This document shows positions 37,797 to 49,529 of a stretch of DNA of 64,000 nt, one piece after another. The notes beneath the pieces are model-generated. The model was not told the DNA's origin. It did no database searches and worked only from the letters and a program-made list of their open reading frames with translations. Numbering within the stretch: position 1 is the stretch's first letter; each line of letters begins with the position of its first letter. This DNA is from Xanthomonas cucurbitae. Its GTDB lineage: Bacteria; Pseudomonadota; Gammaproteobacteria; Xanthomonadales; Xanthomonadaceae. The position numbers and the translations under genes were made by a program. The DNA is taken from the NCBI RefSeq assembly GCF_002939885.1, contig NZ_MDED01000010.1, positions 55,311 through 119,310 on the forward strand, read 5' to 3'.

Positions 37797-38422
37797 TCCG
37801 CTGAATCATTGAAATCGGGTGTGAGGTCTCCAGATATAGATGCATGCAAAGATCCCTACTGACGATCGACCAGCGCGCTGAACTGGATGCATTGATGCGC
37901 AATGCCCCACGGCAGCGCCGCCTTGGCGCGTCGTACGTCGTGCTTCGGGGCGATGGAGAACGTCGGGTCGATACTCGCAGCAAGCTGGCCTGTAACGATG
38001 CTTTCGTCTCCAAATGGACTGCCGCGTTCCAGGCGCAGGGGTTGGCCGGCCTGGTGTCCTTGCATCCCGGGCGTGCACCCAAGATGCCAACGGCCAAGCT
38101 GGAATCACGGGTGCTCAATCGCACGCTCAAGCACAGCTCCACGGATGGCTCAACGCACTGGAGCAATCGCAAGCTGCCGGCCGAACTGGGCGATGTGTCG
38201 TTCTCTACGGTGCAGCGTATCGGGCGTAAGCATGGTGTGCGCCCTCACCGGCTGGAGACCCACATAGACTCCAACGATCCGGACTTCGAGACCAAAGCGG
38301 CGGATGTGATCGGCATGTATCTGCAGCCGCCTGCGCACGCTGCGGTGTTCTGCGTGGACGAGAAAACCGCGATCCAGGCGCTGAACCGCAAGGATCGGAT
38401 GCTGTCGCTGGCGCCCCGACGT
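37794..38422 (+). mobile_element. IS630-family remnant, left part
   Basis: Begins at the pobA stop with TAATCCGCTGAATCATTGAAA, an IS630-like end after a TA dinucleotide. It contains the 5' part of a transposase gene and is cut at 38422 by an IS3-family element. No matching right end was found on the other side of that element, so this copy is dead. The same end sequence appears in the small element at 2074-2143. Confidence 0.7.
37844..38422 (+). pseudogene. IS630-family transposase, truncated
   Basis: About 193 codons: an N-terminal HTH region (LTIDQRAELDAL..., CNDAFVSKWTAAFQAQGLAGL) and the start of the DDE domain (AVFCVDEKTAIQAL, first catalytic Asp). The remaining two thirds of the catalytic domain are missing. 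The frame then runs into the inserted IS. Confidence 0.8.
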
Positions 38423-38448
38423 CCCCCCGTCCTGAGTAGCAGGCGGGT

Positions 38449-39294
38449 CTAGAGTCCTGGGTTGATGATATCTTTGTTGGCCAGCTGTTGGGCATACGCG
38501 GAGGGCGTCAGTCCGCCGATGGCTTTTTTGGGTTGCTCCTGGTTGTACTCGCGTCGCCAGCGCTCGATCTCGGTGCGCGCATGCAGCAGTGTGGGGAACC
38601 AGTGTTCGTTGAGGCATTCATCGCGCAACCGGCCGTTGAACGATTCGACATAGGCGTTCTGGTTTGGCTTGCCGGGTTGGATCAGCCGCAGCTGCACGCC
38701 GCGGGCATGCGCCCAGGCGACCATGGCCTTGCCGCAGAACTCCTTGCCGTTGTCGGTGCGGATCACCTTCGGCAAGCCGCGGCTGATGGCCAGCCGATCC
38801 AGCACACGCGTCACGCCGTGCCCGCAGATCGCTCGCTCCACGTCGATGGCGACCGCTTCATGCGTGGCGTCGTCCACGATCACCAGACACTTGATCGCCC
38901 GGCCTTCGGCGGTGCGGTTGAACACAACGTCCATCGACCACACCTGGTTGGCCTGTGATGGCCGCGACAACGGCTGACGCTCGCCCACCGGCACTTTCTT
39001 GCGCTTGCGGCGTCGGACTTGCAGCTGCTGCTCGCGGTACAACCGCTCCACACGTTTGTAATTCACGATGCGTCCTTCCTGCCGGAGTTTGAGATAGATC
39101 ATCCCCACGCCGTAGCGCTTGTGGCGATGCGCCAGTTCCACGATGCGCTCGCGCAACGCAACGTTGCGATCCTCGCGCGGGCAATGGCGCAGCGCACTGG
39201 CGCTCATACCCATCGCCGCCAAGGCGCTCCGCTCGCTGGCCCCTCGCCCTACCCACTCGCGCACCAGTGCTCGCCGTGCCGGTGCGCTCACCAT
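38449..39294 (-). CDS. IS3-family transposase OrfB (integrase catalytic subunit)
   Basis: 281 residues with the rve/DDE core: [13 protein letters not shown] (first Asp), [11 protein letters not shown] (second Asp), [13 protein letters not shown] (Glu), and an N-terminal HTH-21-like part ([19 protein letters not shown]). The family usually makes an OrfAB fusion by -1 frameshifting. Here OrfB starts six bases after the OrfA stop beside a run of eight A (minus strand, 39301-39294) and is in the -1 frame. Apparently intact and possibly active. Confidence 0.9.
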   Translation of the reverse strand: MVSAPARRALVREWVGRGASERSALAAMGMSASALRHCPREDRNVALRERIVELAHRHKRYGVGMIYLKLRQEGRIVNYKRVERLYREQQLQVRRRKRKKVPVGERQPLSRPSQANQVWSMDVVFNRTAEGRAIKCLVIVDDATHEAVAIDVERAICGHGVTRVLDRLAISRGLPKVIRTDNGKEFCGKAMVAWAHARGVQLRLIQPGKPNQNAYVESFNGRLRDECLNEHWFPTLLHARTEIERWRREYNQEQPKKAIGGLTPSAYAQQLANKDIINPGL

Positions 39295-39299
39295 TTTTT

Positions 39300-39557
39300 T
39301 TACAGTGCCTCCTTGATCAGATCGTTCTGGAACACCTGCTCGGCGAGCAGCTTCTTCAGGCGCGTGTTCTCGGCCTCCAAGTCCTTGAGCCGCTTGGCAT
39401 CAGGCACGCTCATCCCACCGAACTTGCTGCGCCACAGGTAGTACGAGGCCTCGCTGAAACCGTGGCGCCGGCACAGATCCTTGATCGCCACGCCGCTTTC
39501 GGCCTCACGCAGAAAGCCGATGACCTGCTCGTCAGTAAAACGCTTCTTCACGTCCAA
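39300..39557 (-). CDS. IS3-family transposase OrfA
   Basis: 85 residues: HTH ([44 protein letters not shown], first half) followed by a leucine-zipper stretch ([18 protein letters not shown]). Length and sequence are normal for IS407-group OrfA, the DNA-binding and frameshift partner of OrfB. Confidence 0.92.
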   Translation of the reverse strand: MDVKKRFTDEQVIGFLREAESGVAIKDLCRRHGFSEASYYLWRSKFGGMSVPDAKRLKDLEAENTRLKKLLAEQVFQNDLIKEAL

Positions 39558-39614
39558 TCTCCTTCGGGGTAGGCAATTGGACTCTAGACTGGCGTGCTAC
39601 TCAAAATCGGGGGG

Positions 39615-39779
39615 ACGTCGGGCTTCTGCCTAGCAGCCTGGAGATCGAGCGTAAGCTTTGGCCGCGTCGGGTTTCGATTTGCAGCATCGCGCGCTCTTCT
39701 GAACTCAGATGAAAATAGCTTTTTGACATGTGCATACCCTACTTGCCATTGGGGTGTTGCACTTGGAAGTTGAGTCTAA
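39615..39779 (-). pseudogene. IS30-family remnant: element end plus first 37 transposase codons
   Basis: On the minus strand ATG at 39729 starts MSKSYFHLSSEERAMLQI... RSISRLLGRSPT, the N-terminal HTH of IS30-type transposases, cut at the ACGT border of the IS3 element. Upstream, the stretch around 39750-39779 (minus strand TTAGACTCAACTTCCAAGTG) looks like the IS30 terminal repeat. The neighbouring effector-like gene takes its TAG stop from this end. The rest of the IS30 is missing. Confidence 0.7.
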
Positions 39780-40663
39780 GCATCTTCGTCTGTGCGTACT
39801 GCAGCACTTACGTCTGCGGGTGGTTCGGAGCCCTGTTCGGAATTGCTGAGTCTGCTGCGGCTATCAAGCAACCTGACCGCCCCAGACGGCGCTTCACGCG
39901 GGCCCGCCATCCATGCCGATCCAAACGCAGCCGCCGCGCCGACACCCCATGCCACGGATGAAGCAGTGCCCAGATTGACTGCCTTGAGCGGCGCGTCCTG
40001 CTGAGCGGCCGCAGTGGCGGCGGCAGCGAGCCCGGCAGCCGCGATATTGGCCGCACCGCTGACACCCTGCAGCACCCGGCTCGGCATAACGGCGGCGGTG
40101 TCGCTGGCAGCACGCACGAGGTTAGCTCCCCCATTCAATGCCCAAGCAGACGCCGACGCATACGCTACGCGGCTACTGTCGCTTCCGCTCAACGATGTCG
40201 CCAGCGAACTGAGTACGCCAGCGGCAGCGCCTACCGCATTGGCGCTTGATATCACCGCTTTGGCAGGCACGTTGCCGAGCTGGTTGACGACCGCGCCACC
40301 AGCCCACAGTGCACCGCTGACGATGCCCGTGAGCTTGGCTGGTAGCTGCTGCGAGACGGACAGTCGCGCAGCAGCTACCGAGAGACCCGATGCCGCCGCA
40401 TCCATCAGCGGGCCACCGTAGGCGCCTAGCTGTTGCAACATGCCTGGCACATTGGCAGGCGGAGGCTGCGACGATGCGTCCGTACGCGTTCGAACCAGCG
40501 GCCGGGAAGGTGCTCTGCCAAGAGCGGACAAGGCTGTTTCCCCGGGCGGCGTGGTCGAGACGGATTCTGCCTGGACAGCAGGACCCAATTCCAAGTCGGT
40601 GAATTCCAGGGCGGTGCCCGTGTCAGCGTGCGACGCTACCGAAGACAGGTTGCTAGTAACCAT
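39776..40663 (-). CDS. Candidate type III effector-like protein, function unknown
   Basis: 295 residues from ATG 40663, which follows CAGGAATAG. The first 75 residues are Ser/Thr/Pro-rich with few charged residues (MVTSNLSSVASHADTGTA..., SSQPPPANVPG), the kind of N-terminus seen in type III effectors. Residues about 80-270 are a long Ala/Gly/Ser-rich series of amphipathic or hydrophobic helices (GLSVAAARLSV, GALWAGGAVVNQ, AVISSANAVGAAAG, GANLVRAASDTAA), and the end is polar. I do not recognise a family. No PIP box was found upstream. IS material flanks both sides, and its stop lies in an IS30 end, so the C-terminus may be clipped. Confidence 0.55.
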   Translation of the reverse strand: MVTSNLSSVASHADTGTALEFTDLELGPAVQAESVSTTPPGETALSALGRAPSRPLVRTRTDASSQPPPANVPGMLQQLGAYGGPLMDAAASGLSVAAARLSVSQQLPAKLTGIVSGALWAGGAVVNQLGNVPAKAVISSANAVGAAAGVLSSLATSLSGSDSSRVAYASASAWALNGGANLVRAASDTAAVMPSRVLQGVSGAANIAAAGLAAAATAAAQQDAPLKAVNLGTASSVAWGVGAAAAFGSAWMAGPREAPSGAVRLLDSRSRLSNSEQGSEPPADVSAAVRTDEDA

Positions 40664-40821
40664 CTCTATTCCTGATCGATCATGACATAGGCAAATTAAA
40701 CGACTGTTGCGTAAAAAAAAAACAAACCCACACAAGCCAAGCGTAAATCTTATGCAGCGCTGCGTGATTCATTACACATGGTTCATCTGCGGGATGTGGC
40801 GCACAGGTAACCCAGGCCAAT

Positions 40822-41675
40822 GGCTCAGAGCGTCCGGGCGACTACCTCGACAAGCACGCACCTCCACCGTAAGCGTCCGGCAACCTCACCTATACACGCC
40901 GCCAGCAGCTCGTTGGGATATCGCACGGGCGAGGCGTCGGACCGATTGACCCAACCGAAACTGCGCTCCGCGACCCAGCGGCGCGGCAGCAATACAAAGC
41001 CTTTCTTGTCCTCCGGCAGTTTTAAGACGTGCAGTTCGATGCCTTCCTCACTGCGCGGCTTGGGCTGGTCCTTCGCCTGTGTAGCCTCGATCGACGAAGG
41101 CCGGTTTTACCGTCGCGCCTGTGACATGCTGAACTTCCTGCGCCAGCGCTCCCACTTGGGGCGTTCCTGCTCGTCGGCTTGGGTGACCTGCACTGCCAGC
41201 AGATGGTCAAGCATGTCCGCCGCCATGTGCACCTTGCTGCCCCTTTTGCGCTTGTAGCCGTCGTAGCCAGCACATGGTCCGCTTTCGCATGTGGACTGCA
41301 GCTTTCGGCCATCCAGGATCACGGCGCCGGGCTGCCCCTGCGTGCCTTGCGCCACCCGCAAGATCGAACGCAAGCCGTTGAGCATGGCCTCAAAGCAGCC
41401 AGCCTGCAACCACCGTTGGGTTTGCTGGTAGAACGCCTCCCACGGCGGAAACTCGTGGGGAATCAGGTGCCAGGGCGCTCCGGCTCGCGCCATCCGGCGC
41501 TATGCGTTGAACATCAAGCGCAGGTCGTACTTGCGCTGCTGTGCCTGCGGATCCATCAGCGTCCAGTAGGGCGCAGCGAAGGCCCATTCTTCATCGGATA
41601 CGTCGGTCGGATAAGGGCGTGGTGGCTCCATCTGCTTACGATAGTCGCGCGAGCCTCAAGTTCATAACACGCTCT
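40822..41675 (-). mobile_element. Degenerate IS5-family element
   Basis: Right end AAGTTCATAACACGCTC near 41658-41674 looks like an IS5-group terminal repeat. The left limit is approximate, near GAGCGT at about 40836. The transposase inside is broken in several places, so the copy is inactive. The remaining part of the 40664-41740 gap holds only the upstream region of the effector-like gene. Confidence 0.6.
40917..41631 (-). pseudogene. IS5-family transposase with nonsense and frameshift mutations
   Basis: Starting at ATG 41631 the frame reads MEPPRPYPTDVSDEEWAFAA... but meets TAG (41502-41500) after LMFNA. It continues in frame from RRMARAGAPWHLIPHEFPPWEAF to SKVHMAADMLDHLLAVQV and then shifts frame before 41107. 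Further fragments ([30 protein letters not shown]) appear in other frames down to about 40917. Confidence 0.75.
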
Positions 41676-41740
41676 AGGCGGAAAGCACCCCGCAGCAATC
41701 CAGCGCGGCAGGCACCTGGCCTGCCACGCGCCATCACCGC

Positions 41741-43135
41741 TTACTTGCCGAAGTAGGTCGAGATGAGCGGATACACATCCGAGAAGCGCGAATAGTAGTC
41801 AGGATTGGTCTTTGCTTCACAGCTCGAATCTCCCCCCAACAGTCCGCCACGCAGCTGATACGAACCGTCACCGGCAATGGTGAACAGGCCGGAGCCAGAT
41901 GAGCCAACTTCGGTGATGCCCTGGCTCCAGACCACGCCATTCATCGGCTTATTGTCCCCCGAGGTCGCATTGAGTGCAGTAACGGTGCCTAGCGAATATT
42001 TCTTGAAGCCGCCCAGCGGGTGGTGGATGCCCTCCATCGGGGTGCCCGTCGCAGCGATGGCCTTGCTGCTCCAGCCCCCATAAAACGCGCCGTTTGGCGG
42101 TGCATTCTTGAGCTCCAGCAATGCAGTGTCACGGGTCAAGTCGAAATGGCGCAGGATTGCACCGCCGCTCACGGTAGTGGCACGTGGGCTAACGGTGCTG
42201 CCGTTGCAGCTCGTTGTCTCATAGAACCAGGACGTCTGCAGCGTGTCGGCCACCGCCTGCGTATTGATGCAGTGCGCCGCTGTCCAGACCAGGTAGCGCT
42301 TGGGCGTATTGTTGTTGTTGAGCAAGGTGCCTGTGCAAGTGAACGTTCCGATGTTGTTGGTGGCGATCAGCCGCATCACCGCCTTGGTGGCGTTGGTAAA
42401 CCCGGTCGTGGGATTGGCGCGGCACACCACGTTGTTCTCGCAGGACGTACTGGCGGCGGCAATGGTCATCATCTCGCGTGTGCTGGCGGTGGGGCTGATA
42501 TCCAGATGTGACAGCCGCGGGATGGAGAGGCTGAAATTTTCGGGGTATTGACCGGCCGGTAGCGCCAGCTCGATCAACAGGTTCTGGCCATTCACCGCTG
42601 GCGACCAACCTGCGTTCTTGCCATTGGCAGCAAACGTGGCACCGGATTGTTCGAATACCTGGCCATCGTCGCCAGTGAAACGCAGTGTCACCTTGGAAGG
42701 GTCGCCCGGTGTTGCACCTGCACCACGCAGCACCAGCGAGGCGCGCAGCGCAGCCGCTTGAGCAGAACTCACGTTGAATGTTGCAACACGCGATCCATCG
42801 CCGGCCAGCTTCCAATCGAGCTTGGAAAGATTCACCAGTGGCTGTGCCACCATCCGCGTAAAGCCGATCTGAAACGGTTGACCATGTTTGACCTGATCGA
42901 CGCGGCGCGCGTGCAGGCCGCTGAGTTCAGCCTGCGTGGGAGCGGCGAGTTGCACGACGCGGCTCGGCACGATCCCACCGCGCAAGCGCGCAGACTGCAG
43001 TTGCGCGGTTCCCAGCGCGGATGCCTGTGGTGTGCCGACAACCGGCGCCGCGCCCATTTCGGTGGGCGGCGACGCCAGTGCGGTGCCGGAAACTGCAGTC
43101 AACAACGCCAGATACAACGCCTTCTTGCGATTCAT
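41741..43135 (-). CDS. Secreted trypsin-like (S1 family) serine protease
   Basis: 464 residues. A signal peptide (1-21, ending TALAS) and a long propeptide or N-terminal domain up to about 225 precede the protease domain. The catalytic triad is complete: His288 in WTAAHC, Asp336 in RDTALLEL, Ser415 in GSSGSGLF. Cysteines flank the domain for disulfides (SCENNVVC, TFTCTGTLL, TSCNG, DSSCEA). It resembles lysyl-endopeptidase-like enzymes secreted by the Xanthomonas type II system, probably acting on plant or bacterial proteins outside the cell (inference). Confidence 0.9.
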   Translation of the reverse strand: MNRKKALYLALLTAVSGTALASPPTEMGAAPVVGTPQASALGTAQLQSARLRGGIVPSRVVQLAAPTQAELSGLHARRVDQVKHGQPFQIGFTRMVAQPLVNLSKLDWKLAGDGSRVATFNVSSAQAAALRASLVLRGAGATPGDPSKVTLRFTGDDGQVFEQSGATFAANGKNAGWSPAVNGQNLLIELALPAGQYPENFSLSIPRLSHLDISPTASTREMMTIAAASTSCENNVVCRANPTTGFTNATKAVMRLIATNNIGTFTCTGTLLNNNNTPKRYLVWTAAHCINTQAVADTLQTSWFYETTSCNGSTVSPRATTVSGGAILRHFDLTRDTALLELKNAPPNGAFYGGWSSKAIAATGTPMEGIHHPLGGFKKYSLGTVTALNATSGDNKPMNGVVWSQGITEVGSSGSGLFTIAGDGSYQLRGGLLGGDSSCEAKTNPDYYSRFSDVYPLISTYFGK

Positions 43136-43337
43136 GAAGAGTCCTTGTCGTCAGGGAGTGATGCGGCGCGGCAGCGGCCGTGCGCGGACGCTAGCGTGAG
43201 CGCCGAGTGAGACTAGCGACTGTTCATGGATGAATGTGTGCCATGTGTTGACAATCTCGTTCAGACCGCATGGTTCGACGCATACGATGCCGAGAGCTGC
43301 ACAAATGGCCGATTCAGCGCAGCGCCTCGATGACGCC

Positions 43338-45789
<2,452 letters not shown>

Positions 45790-45955
45790 GCGGGCAGGCC
45801 CGCGTTGCAGTCACGCTTGCGTGATGTACGCACTGGTGCGCAGGGAGATTGGTTGGTGCTCATCGGGTGTGCCCTCCACATAGATCGTCATACTGCCGGC
45901 AATACGCCAGGATACGTTGCCGCAACGACCCGTCCTCGCCGGCAACGCGGTGTGT

Positions 45956-47470
45956 TCAAACTGCGGCGGTGTCGATGGCCTGCACCGGCTGCGTTTGCAG
46001 ATAATCCTCAAGACGCTGGCGGCCTTGCGCATCGATGCGCAAGCCGAGTTTGCTGCGGCGCCACAGGATATCGTCGGCGCTGCGCGCCCATTCGTGCTGC
46101 CGCAGGTAATCCACCTCGGCCTGGTACAGGTCTGCGCCGAAGTGCGTACCCAGCCCGGCCAGGTCGGTTGCAGCGCCCAGCAGTTGTTCGGCGCAGGTGC
46201 CGTAATTGCGCACCAGGCGCTGTGCAGTGGCGGCAGGCAACCAGGGACGCGCAGTGCGTACGCGATCGAGCAGGCTGGCGATGTCGCGCTGCTCGCCGCC
46301 GGGCAGCGCCTCGCCGCGCGCAGTCCATGCCGGCTTGCGGGTGCCCAGGGCCTGCGTGATCCGGTCGACCGCTTCTTCGGCCAGCTTGCGATAGGTGGTC
46401 AGCTTGCCGCCGAACACGTTGAGCAACGGCGCGCCCTCGTTGACCACTTCCAGCTGATAGTCGCGCGTCACCTCGGCGGCGTTATCTTCGGCATCGTCCA
46501 GCAACGGACGCACGCCGCTGTAGTTCCACACCACGTCCTGCGGGCCGATCTGCTGCTGGAAATACAGGTTCGCCGCATCGCACAGGTATTGCACCTCGGC
46601 CGCATCGATCTTCGGCGCGGCGGGGTCGGCCTCGTAGTCGACATCGGTGGTGCCGATCAAGGTGAAGTCGTGCTCGTAGGGAATGGCGAACACGATGCGC
46701 CGGTCCGGTTGCTGGAAGATGTAGGCATGGTCGTGATCGAACAACTTGGGCACCACGATGTGGCTACCCTTGACCAGGCGCAGCGCGTGCTGGTGTGGCA
46801 CCGCCGCGACCTTGTCCAGGAACGCCACCGCCCACGGGCCGGCCGCGTTGGCCAAAGCGCGCGCCTGCACGGTGCGGCGGTGGCCTTCGCGGTCTTCGAG
46901 TTCGGCATACCAGAACCCGGCATCGCGCCAGGCGCCGACGCAGCGGGTACGGGTGTGGATCTGCGCGCCACGCCTGGCCGCGTCCATCGCATTGAGCACC
47001 ACCAGGCGGGCATCCTGTACCCAGGCATCGGAATACACGAAGCCGGTGCGCAGCGATTCCTGCAGCGGCGCGCCCACCGGGTGCGTACGCAGTGACAGCC
47101 GGCGCGAGCGCGGCAGGCTGCGCTTGCTGCCGCCCAGGTGGTCGTACAGGAACAGGCCGGCGCGGATCATCCAGGCCGGGCGCAGATGCGGCTGGTGCGG
47201 CAGCAGGAAGCGCAGCGGCCAGATGATGTGCGGGGCCAGCCGCAGCAGCACTTCGCGCTCGGCCAGCGCCTTGCCGACCAGGGCGAATTCGTACTGCTCC
47301 AGGTAGCGCAGGCCGCCGTGGATGAGTTTGGTGCTGGCGCTGCTGGTATGCGAGGCCAGGTCGTCCTGCTCGCACAGGCACACCGACAAGCCGCGCCCGG
47401 CCGCATCGCGGGCGATGCCAACCCCATTGATGCCGCCGCCGATCACCAGTAGATCGTAGGTTTCGCCCAT
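45956..47470 (-). CDS. glpD: Aerobic glycerol-3-phosphate dehydrogenase
   Basis: 504 residues: FAD-binding VIGGGINGVGIARDAAGRGL near the N-terminus, TKLIHGGLRYLEQYEFALV (substrate/FAD loop), YSDAWVQDARLVVLNAMDAARRGA, TLIGTTDVDYEADPA, GGKLTTYRKLAEEA and a C-terminal helical domain. It oxidises glycerol-3-phosphate to DHAP at the membrane and passes electrons to quinone. ATG 47470 is preferred; a longer start at 47491 adds seven weak residues. The upstream gap carries GlpR-like operators. Confidence 0.96.
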   Translation of the reverse strand: MGETYDLLVIGGGINGVGIARDAAGRGLSVCLCEQDDLASHTSSASTKLIHGGLRYLEQYEFALVGKALAEREVLLRLAPHIIWPLRFLLPHQPHLRPAWMIRAGLFLYDHLGGSKRSLPRSRRLSLRTHPVGAPLQESLRTGFVYSDAWVQDARLVVLNAMDAARRGAQIHTRTRCVGAWRDAGFWYAELEDREGHRRTVQARALANAAGPWAVAFLDKVAAVPHQHALRLVKGSHIVVPKLFDHDHAYIFQQPDRRIVFAIPYEHDFTLIGTTDVDYEADPAAPKIDAAEVQYLCDAANLYFQQQIGPQDVVWNYSGVRPLLDDAEDNAAEVTRDYQLEVVNEGAPLLNVFGGKLTTYRKLAEEAVDRITQALGTRKPAWTARGEALPGGEQRDIASLLDRVRTARPWLPAATAQRLVRNYGTCAEQLLGAATDLAGLGTHFGADLYQAEVDYLRQHEWARSADDILWRRSKLGLRIDAQGRQRLEDYLQTQPVQAIDTAAV

Positions 47471-47514
47471 TGCTGCCCTCCATCCGGGCACGCCAGTCGC
47501 GAACCCAATTCATC

Positions 47515-47536
47515 ATGTTCGAACATATTCGAACAT
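47515..47536. promoter_or_regulatory. Putative GlpR operators at the glpD promoter
   Basis: Two overlapping dyads, ATGTTCGAACAT and then ATTCGAACAT, lie 45 bp upstream of glpD. Extra half-sites CGAACA occur at about 47661-47679. They match the TTCG...CGAA core of GlpR sites. The next gene is glpR. Confidence 0.65.
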
Positions 47537-47686
47537 GCAACCTTCTGGCGGCGTGAAGACTTCCACCTTGCAGTGGGGCAGCTCGTGCCGTCCAGTGCGC
47601 CGCATCGCCTGCAGGGCGCAGTGGAGGAGGGGCTTGTAGCCTGCGAAAGAATTCCAAAAACGAACAGGATCGAACATCTTGCCCGG

Positions 47687-48493
47687 TCAGGCGGCGCCGG
47701 TCCCGGCAACATGCACGCGCGTCCCCGCCTCGGCCAGGACCGGGTCCAGGTCCTGCGGTGGCGGCCGGTCGGTGAACCAGTCGTGCACCTGCGCCAGCGC
47801 GCCCAGCCGCACCATGGCATTGCGGCCGAGCTTGCTGTGGTCGGCGGCCAGCAGCACCTGGCGCGAATGCGCGATGATGGCCTGGGCCACGCGCACTTCC
47901 TGATAGTCGAAATCCAGCAGGGTACCGTCGCGGTCGATGCCGGAAATGCCGATCACCCCGAAATCCACCTTGAACTGCCGGATCAGTTCCACCGTGGCCT
48001 CGCCCGTCACGCCTTGGTCGCGACCGCGCACCACGCCACCGGCCACGATCACCTCGAAGCTGGGATTGGCGCTGAGCATCACCGCCACGTTGAGGTTATT
48101 GGTGATGACACGCAGCCCGCGGTGCTGCAGCAGTGCGCGCGCCACCTCTTCGTTGGTGGTGCCGAGATTGATGAACAACGAGGCATCGTCGGGGATGAAC
48201 CCGGCCACCTGTGCGGCGATATGGCGCTTTTCGTGCGCCTGCAATGTCTTGCGGGCGGTATAGGCCAGGTTCTCCACGCTCGATGGCATGCTGACACCGC
48301 CGTGATAGCGGCGCAGCACCCCGGCATCGCACAGCAGGGTCAGGTCGCGGCGAATGGTTTGCGGCGTCACCTCGAAGCGCGTCGCAAGGCCTTCGACGTC
48401 TGCAAACCCTTGCTGCCGCACCAAGGCCACCAATTGTTCCTGGCGCGGGTTCAAGGCCGGCGCCGGGACAGTCCTGTAATGAGTCGACTCCAT
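47687..48493 (-). CDS. glpR: DeoR-family repressor of the glycerol regulon
   Basis: 268 residues. N-terminal HTH (NPRQEQLVALVRQQGFADVEGLATRFEVTPQTIRRDLTLL, DeoR signature in its second half), then a sugar-phosphate sensing domain with FINLGTTNEEVARALL and VIGISGIDRDGTLLDFDYQEV. Glycerol-3-phosphate is the usual inducer. It lies upstream of glpD on the same strand with 216 bp between, where the operator-like dyads are found. Start ATG 48493. Confidence 0.93.
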   Translation of the reverse strand: MESTHYRTVPAPALNPRQEQLVALVRQQGFADVEGLATRFEVTPQTIRRDLTLLCDAGVLRRYHGGVSMPSSVENLAYTARKTLQAHEKRHIAAQVAGFIPDDASLFINLGTTNEEVARALLQHRGLRVITNNLNVAVMLSANPSFEVIVAGGVVRGRDQGVTGEATVELIRQFKVDFGVIGISGIDRDGTLLDFDYQEVRVAQAIIAHSRQVLLAADHSKLGRNAMVRLGALAQVHDWFTDRPPPQDLDPVLAEAGTRVHVAGTGAA

Positions 48494-48545
48494 GCGCCGA
48501 TGATCGCGCATGCGCGTGAGGATGCAAACACGCGCGACATGGCGC

Positions 48546-49529
48546 TCAACCCAGCTCGCGGCGATAACCGGTGTCGATGCTGACGCTGCCGCCCACCGCG
48601 CGCGAGACGCAGGCGCACAGTTTGCGGTTCTCGCGGCGCTGCGCGTCGCTGAAGAAGACGTCGCGGTGATCGATGTCCGCCGCGCTGTCGAGGATGTCCA
48701 CCGCGCACAACCCGCATTCGCCGCGCCGGCATTCGGCGATCAGTTCCACGCCGGCATCGTTGAGCGCATCGAGCATCGACTGGTTCTCCGCCACCGGTAC
48801 CTCCAGTCCAAGCCCCGGCAACTTGACCACGAAGGCCTGCGCGGGCACGCGCCCACTGTTGCCGAAGGTTTCAAAATGCAGCCGCGCACGCGGCCGGCCG
48901 GCCACGTGCCAGTGCTCGCGTACCGCTTCGAGCATGCCCAGCGGACCGCAGACGTAGACCTCGCCATTGGGCGGCAGGCGCGCCAGTTCGCCGGTCAGAT
49001 CGGGCGGGCCGGCGCTGTCGTCGCAATGCAGCTGCAGGCGCTCGCCGAGCAAGGCGTGAAGTTCATCCACGTAGGCCATCGCATGGCGCGAGCGGCCGAC
49101 GTAGAGCAAGCGGAACGCCGGGTGGCGCGCGGCTAGCCGTTGCGCCATGCCGACGATGGGGGTGATGCCGATGCCGCCGGCAATCAGCAGGATGTGCTCG
49201 CCGCGTTCGTCCAGTGCGAAGTTGTTGCTGGGCGGCGACATTTCCACCGCATCGCCCGGCTGCAGCGTCCACATGTAGCGCGAACCGCCGCGGCTCTCGG
49301 GCATCTGCCGGACCGCAATACAGTAATGGCCATCTGCGCGCGGTTCGCCCACCAGCGAATACGAACGCACATCGGCACGCCCTTGCAGCTCCACGCGGAA
49401 ATCCAGATGACTGCCAACCGCAAAGCTGCGCGCGGCCGGGCCTGGATCGAACACGATCTCGCGGACGCCTTCGCACAGGTCGGCAATGCGGACCACGCGG
49501 GCGCGATGCCACTGGGTGTCTTTACGCAT
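48546..49529 (-). CDS. vanB: Vanillate O-demethylase, reductase subunit
   Basis: 327 residues, phthalate-dioxygenase-reductase type: an FMN-binding beta-barrel (RSYSLVGEPR), an NAD domain (HILLIAGGIGITPIVGMA) and a C-terminal plant-type [2Fe-2S] ferredoxin (ECRRGECGLCAVDIL ... KLCACVS). It passes electrons from NADH to VanA. The start ATG 49529 overlaps the end of the vanR gene by 8 bp, so translation is likely coupled. Confidence 0.94.
   Translation of the reverse strand: MRKDTQWHRARVVRIADLCEGVREIVFDPGPAARSFAVGSHLDFRVELQGRADVRSYSLVGEPRADGHYCIAVRQMPESRGGSRYMWTLQPGDAVEMSPPSNNFALDERGEHILLIAGGIGITPIVGMAQRLAARHPAFRLLYVGRSRHAMAYVDELHALLGERLQLHCDDSAGPPDLTGELARLPPNGEVYVCGPLGMLEAVREHWHVAGRPRARLHFETFGNSGRVPAQAFVVKLPGLGLEVPVAENQSMLDALNDAGVELIAECRRGECGLCAVDILDSAADIDHRDVFFSDAQRRENRKLCACVSRAVGGSVSIDTGYRRELG

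Larger units (their letters stand above)
38423..39614 (-). mobile_element. IS3-family insertion sequence, IS407-like group
   Basis: 1192 bp with imperfect ends CCCCCCGTCCTGAGTAGC (left) and, on the other strand, CCCCCCGATTTTGAGTAGC, both continuing to TCTAGAGTCC. ACGT lies at both outer borders (38419-38422 and 39615-39618), consistent with a 4-bp target duplication, typical of IS407-group elements. Both transposase frames are intact. It sits at the junction of an IS630 and an IS30 remnant. Confidence 0.8.

Noticed and set aside
39619..39740. Right end of the IS630 element on the far side of the IS3
   Set aside because: The sequence there encodes an IS30 N-terminus and shows no IS630 terminal repeat.
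40664..40830. PIP box (TTCGB-N15-TTCGB) for the effector-like gene
   Set aside because: No TTCG pairs at the right spacing were found on the minus strand; only TTTACGC strings with wrong sequence and spacing.
45790..45955. GlpR operator before glpF
   Set aside because: Only weak partial dyads (e.g. around CATAGATCGTCATAC) were seen; none as good as those before glpD.
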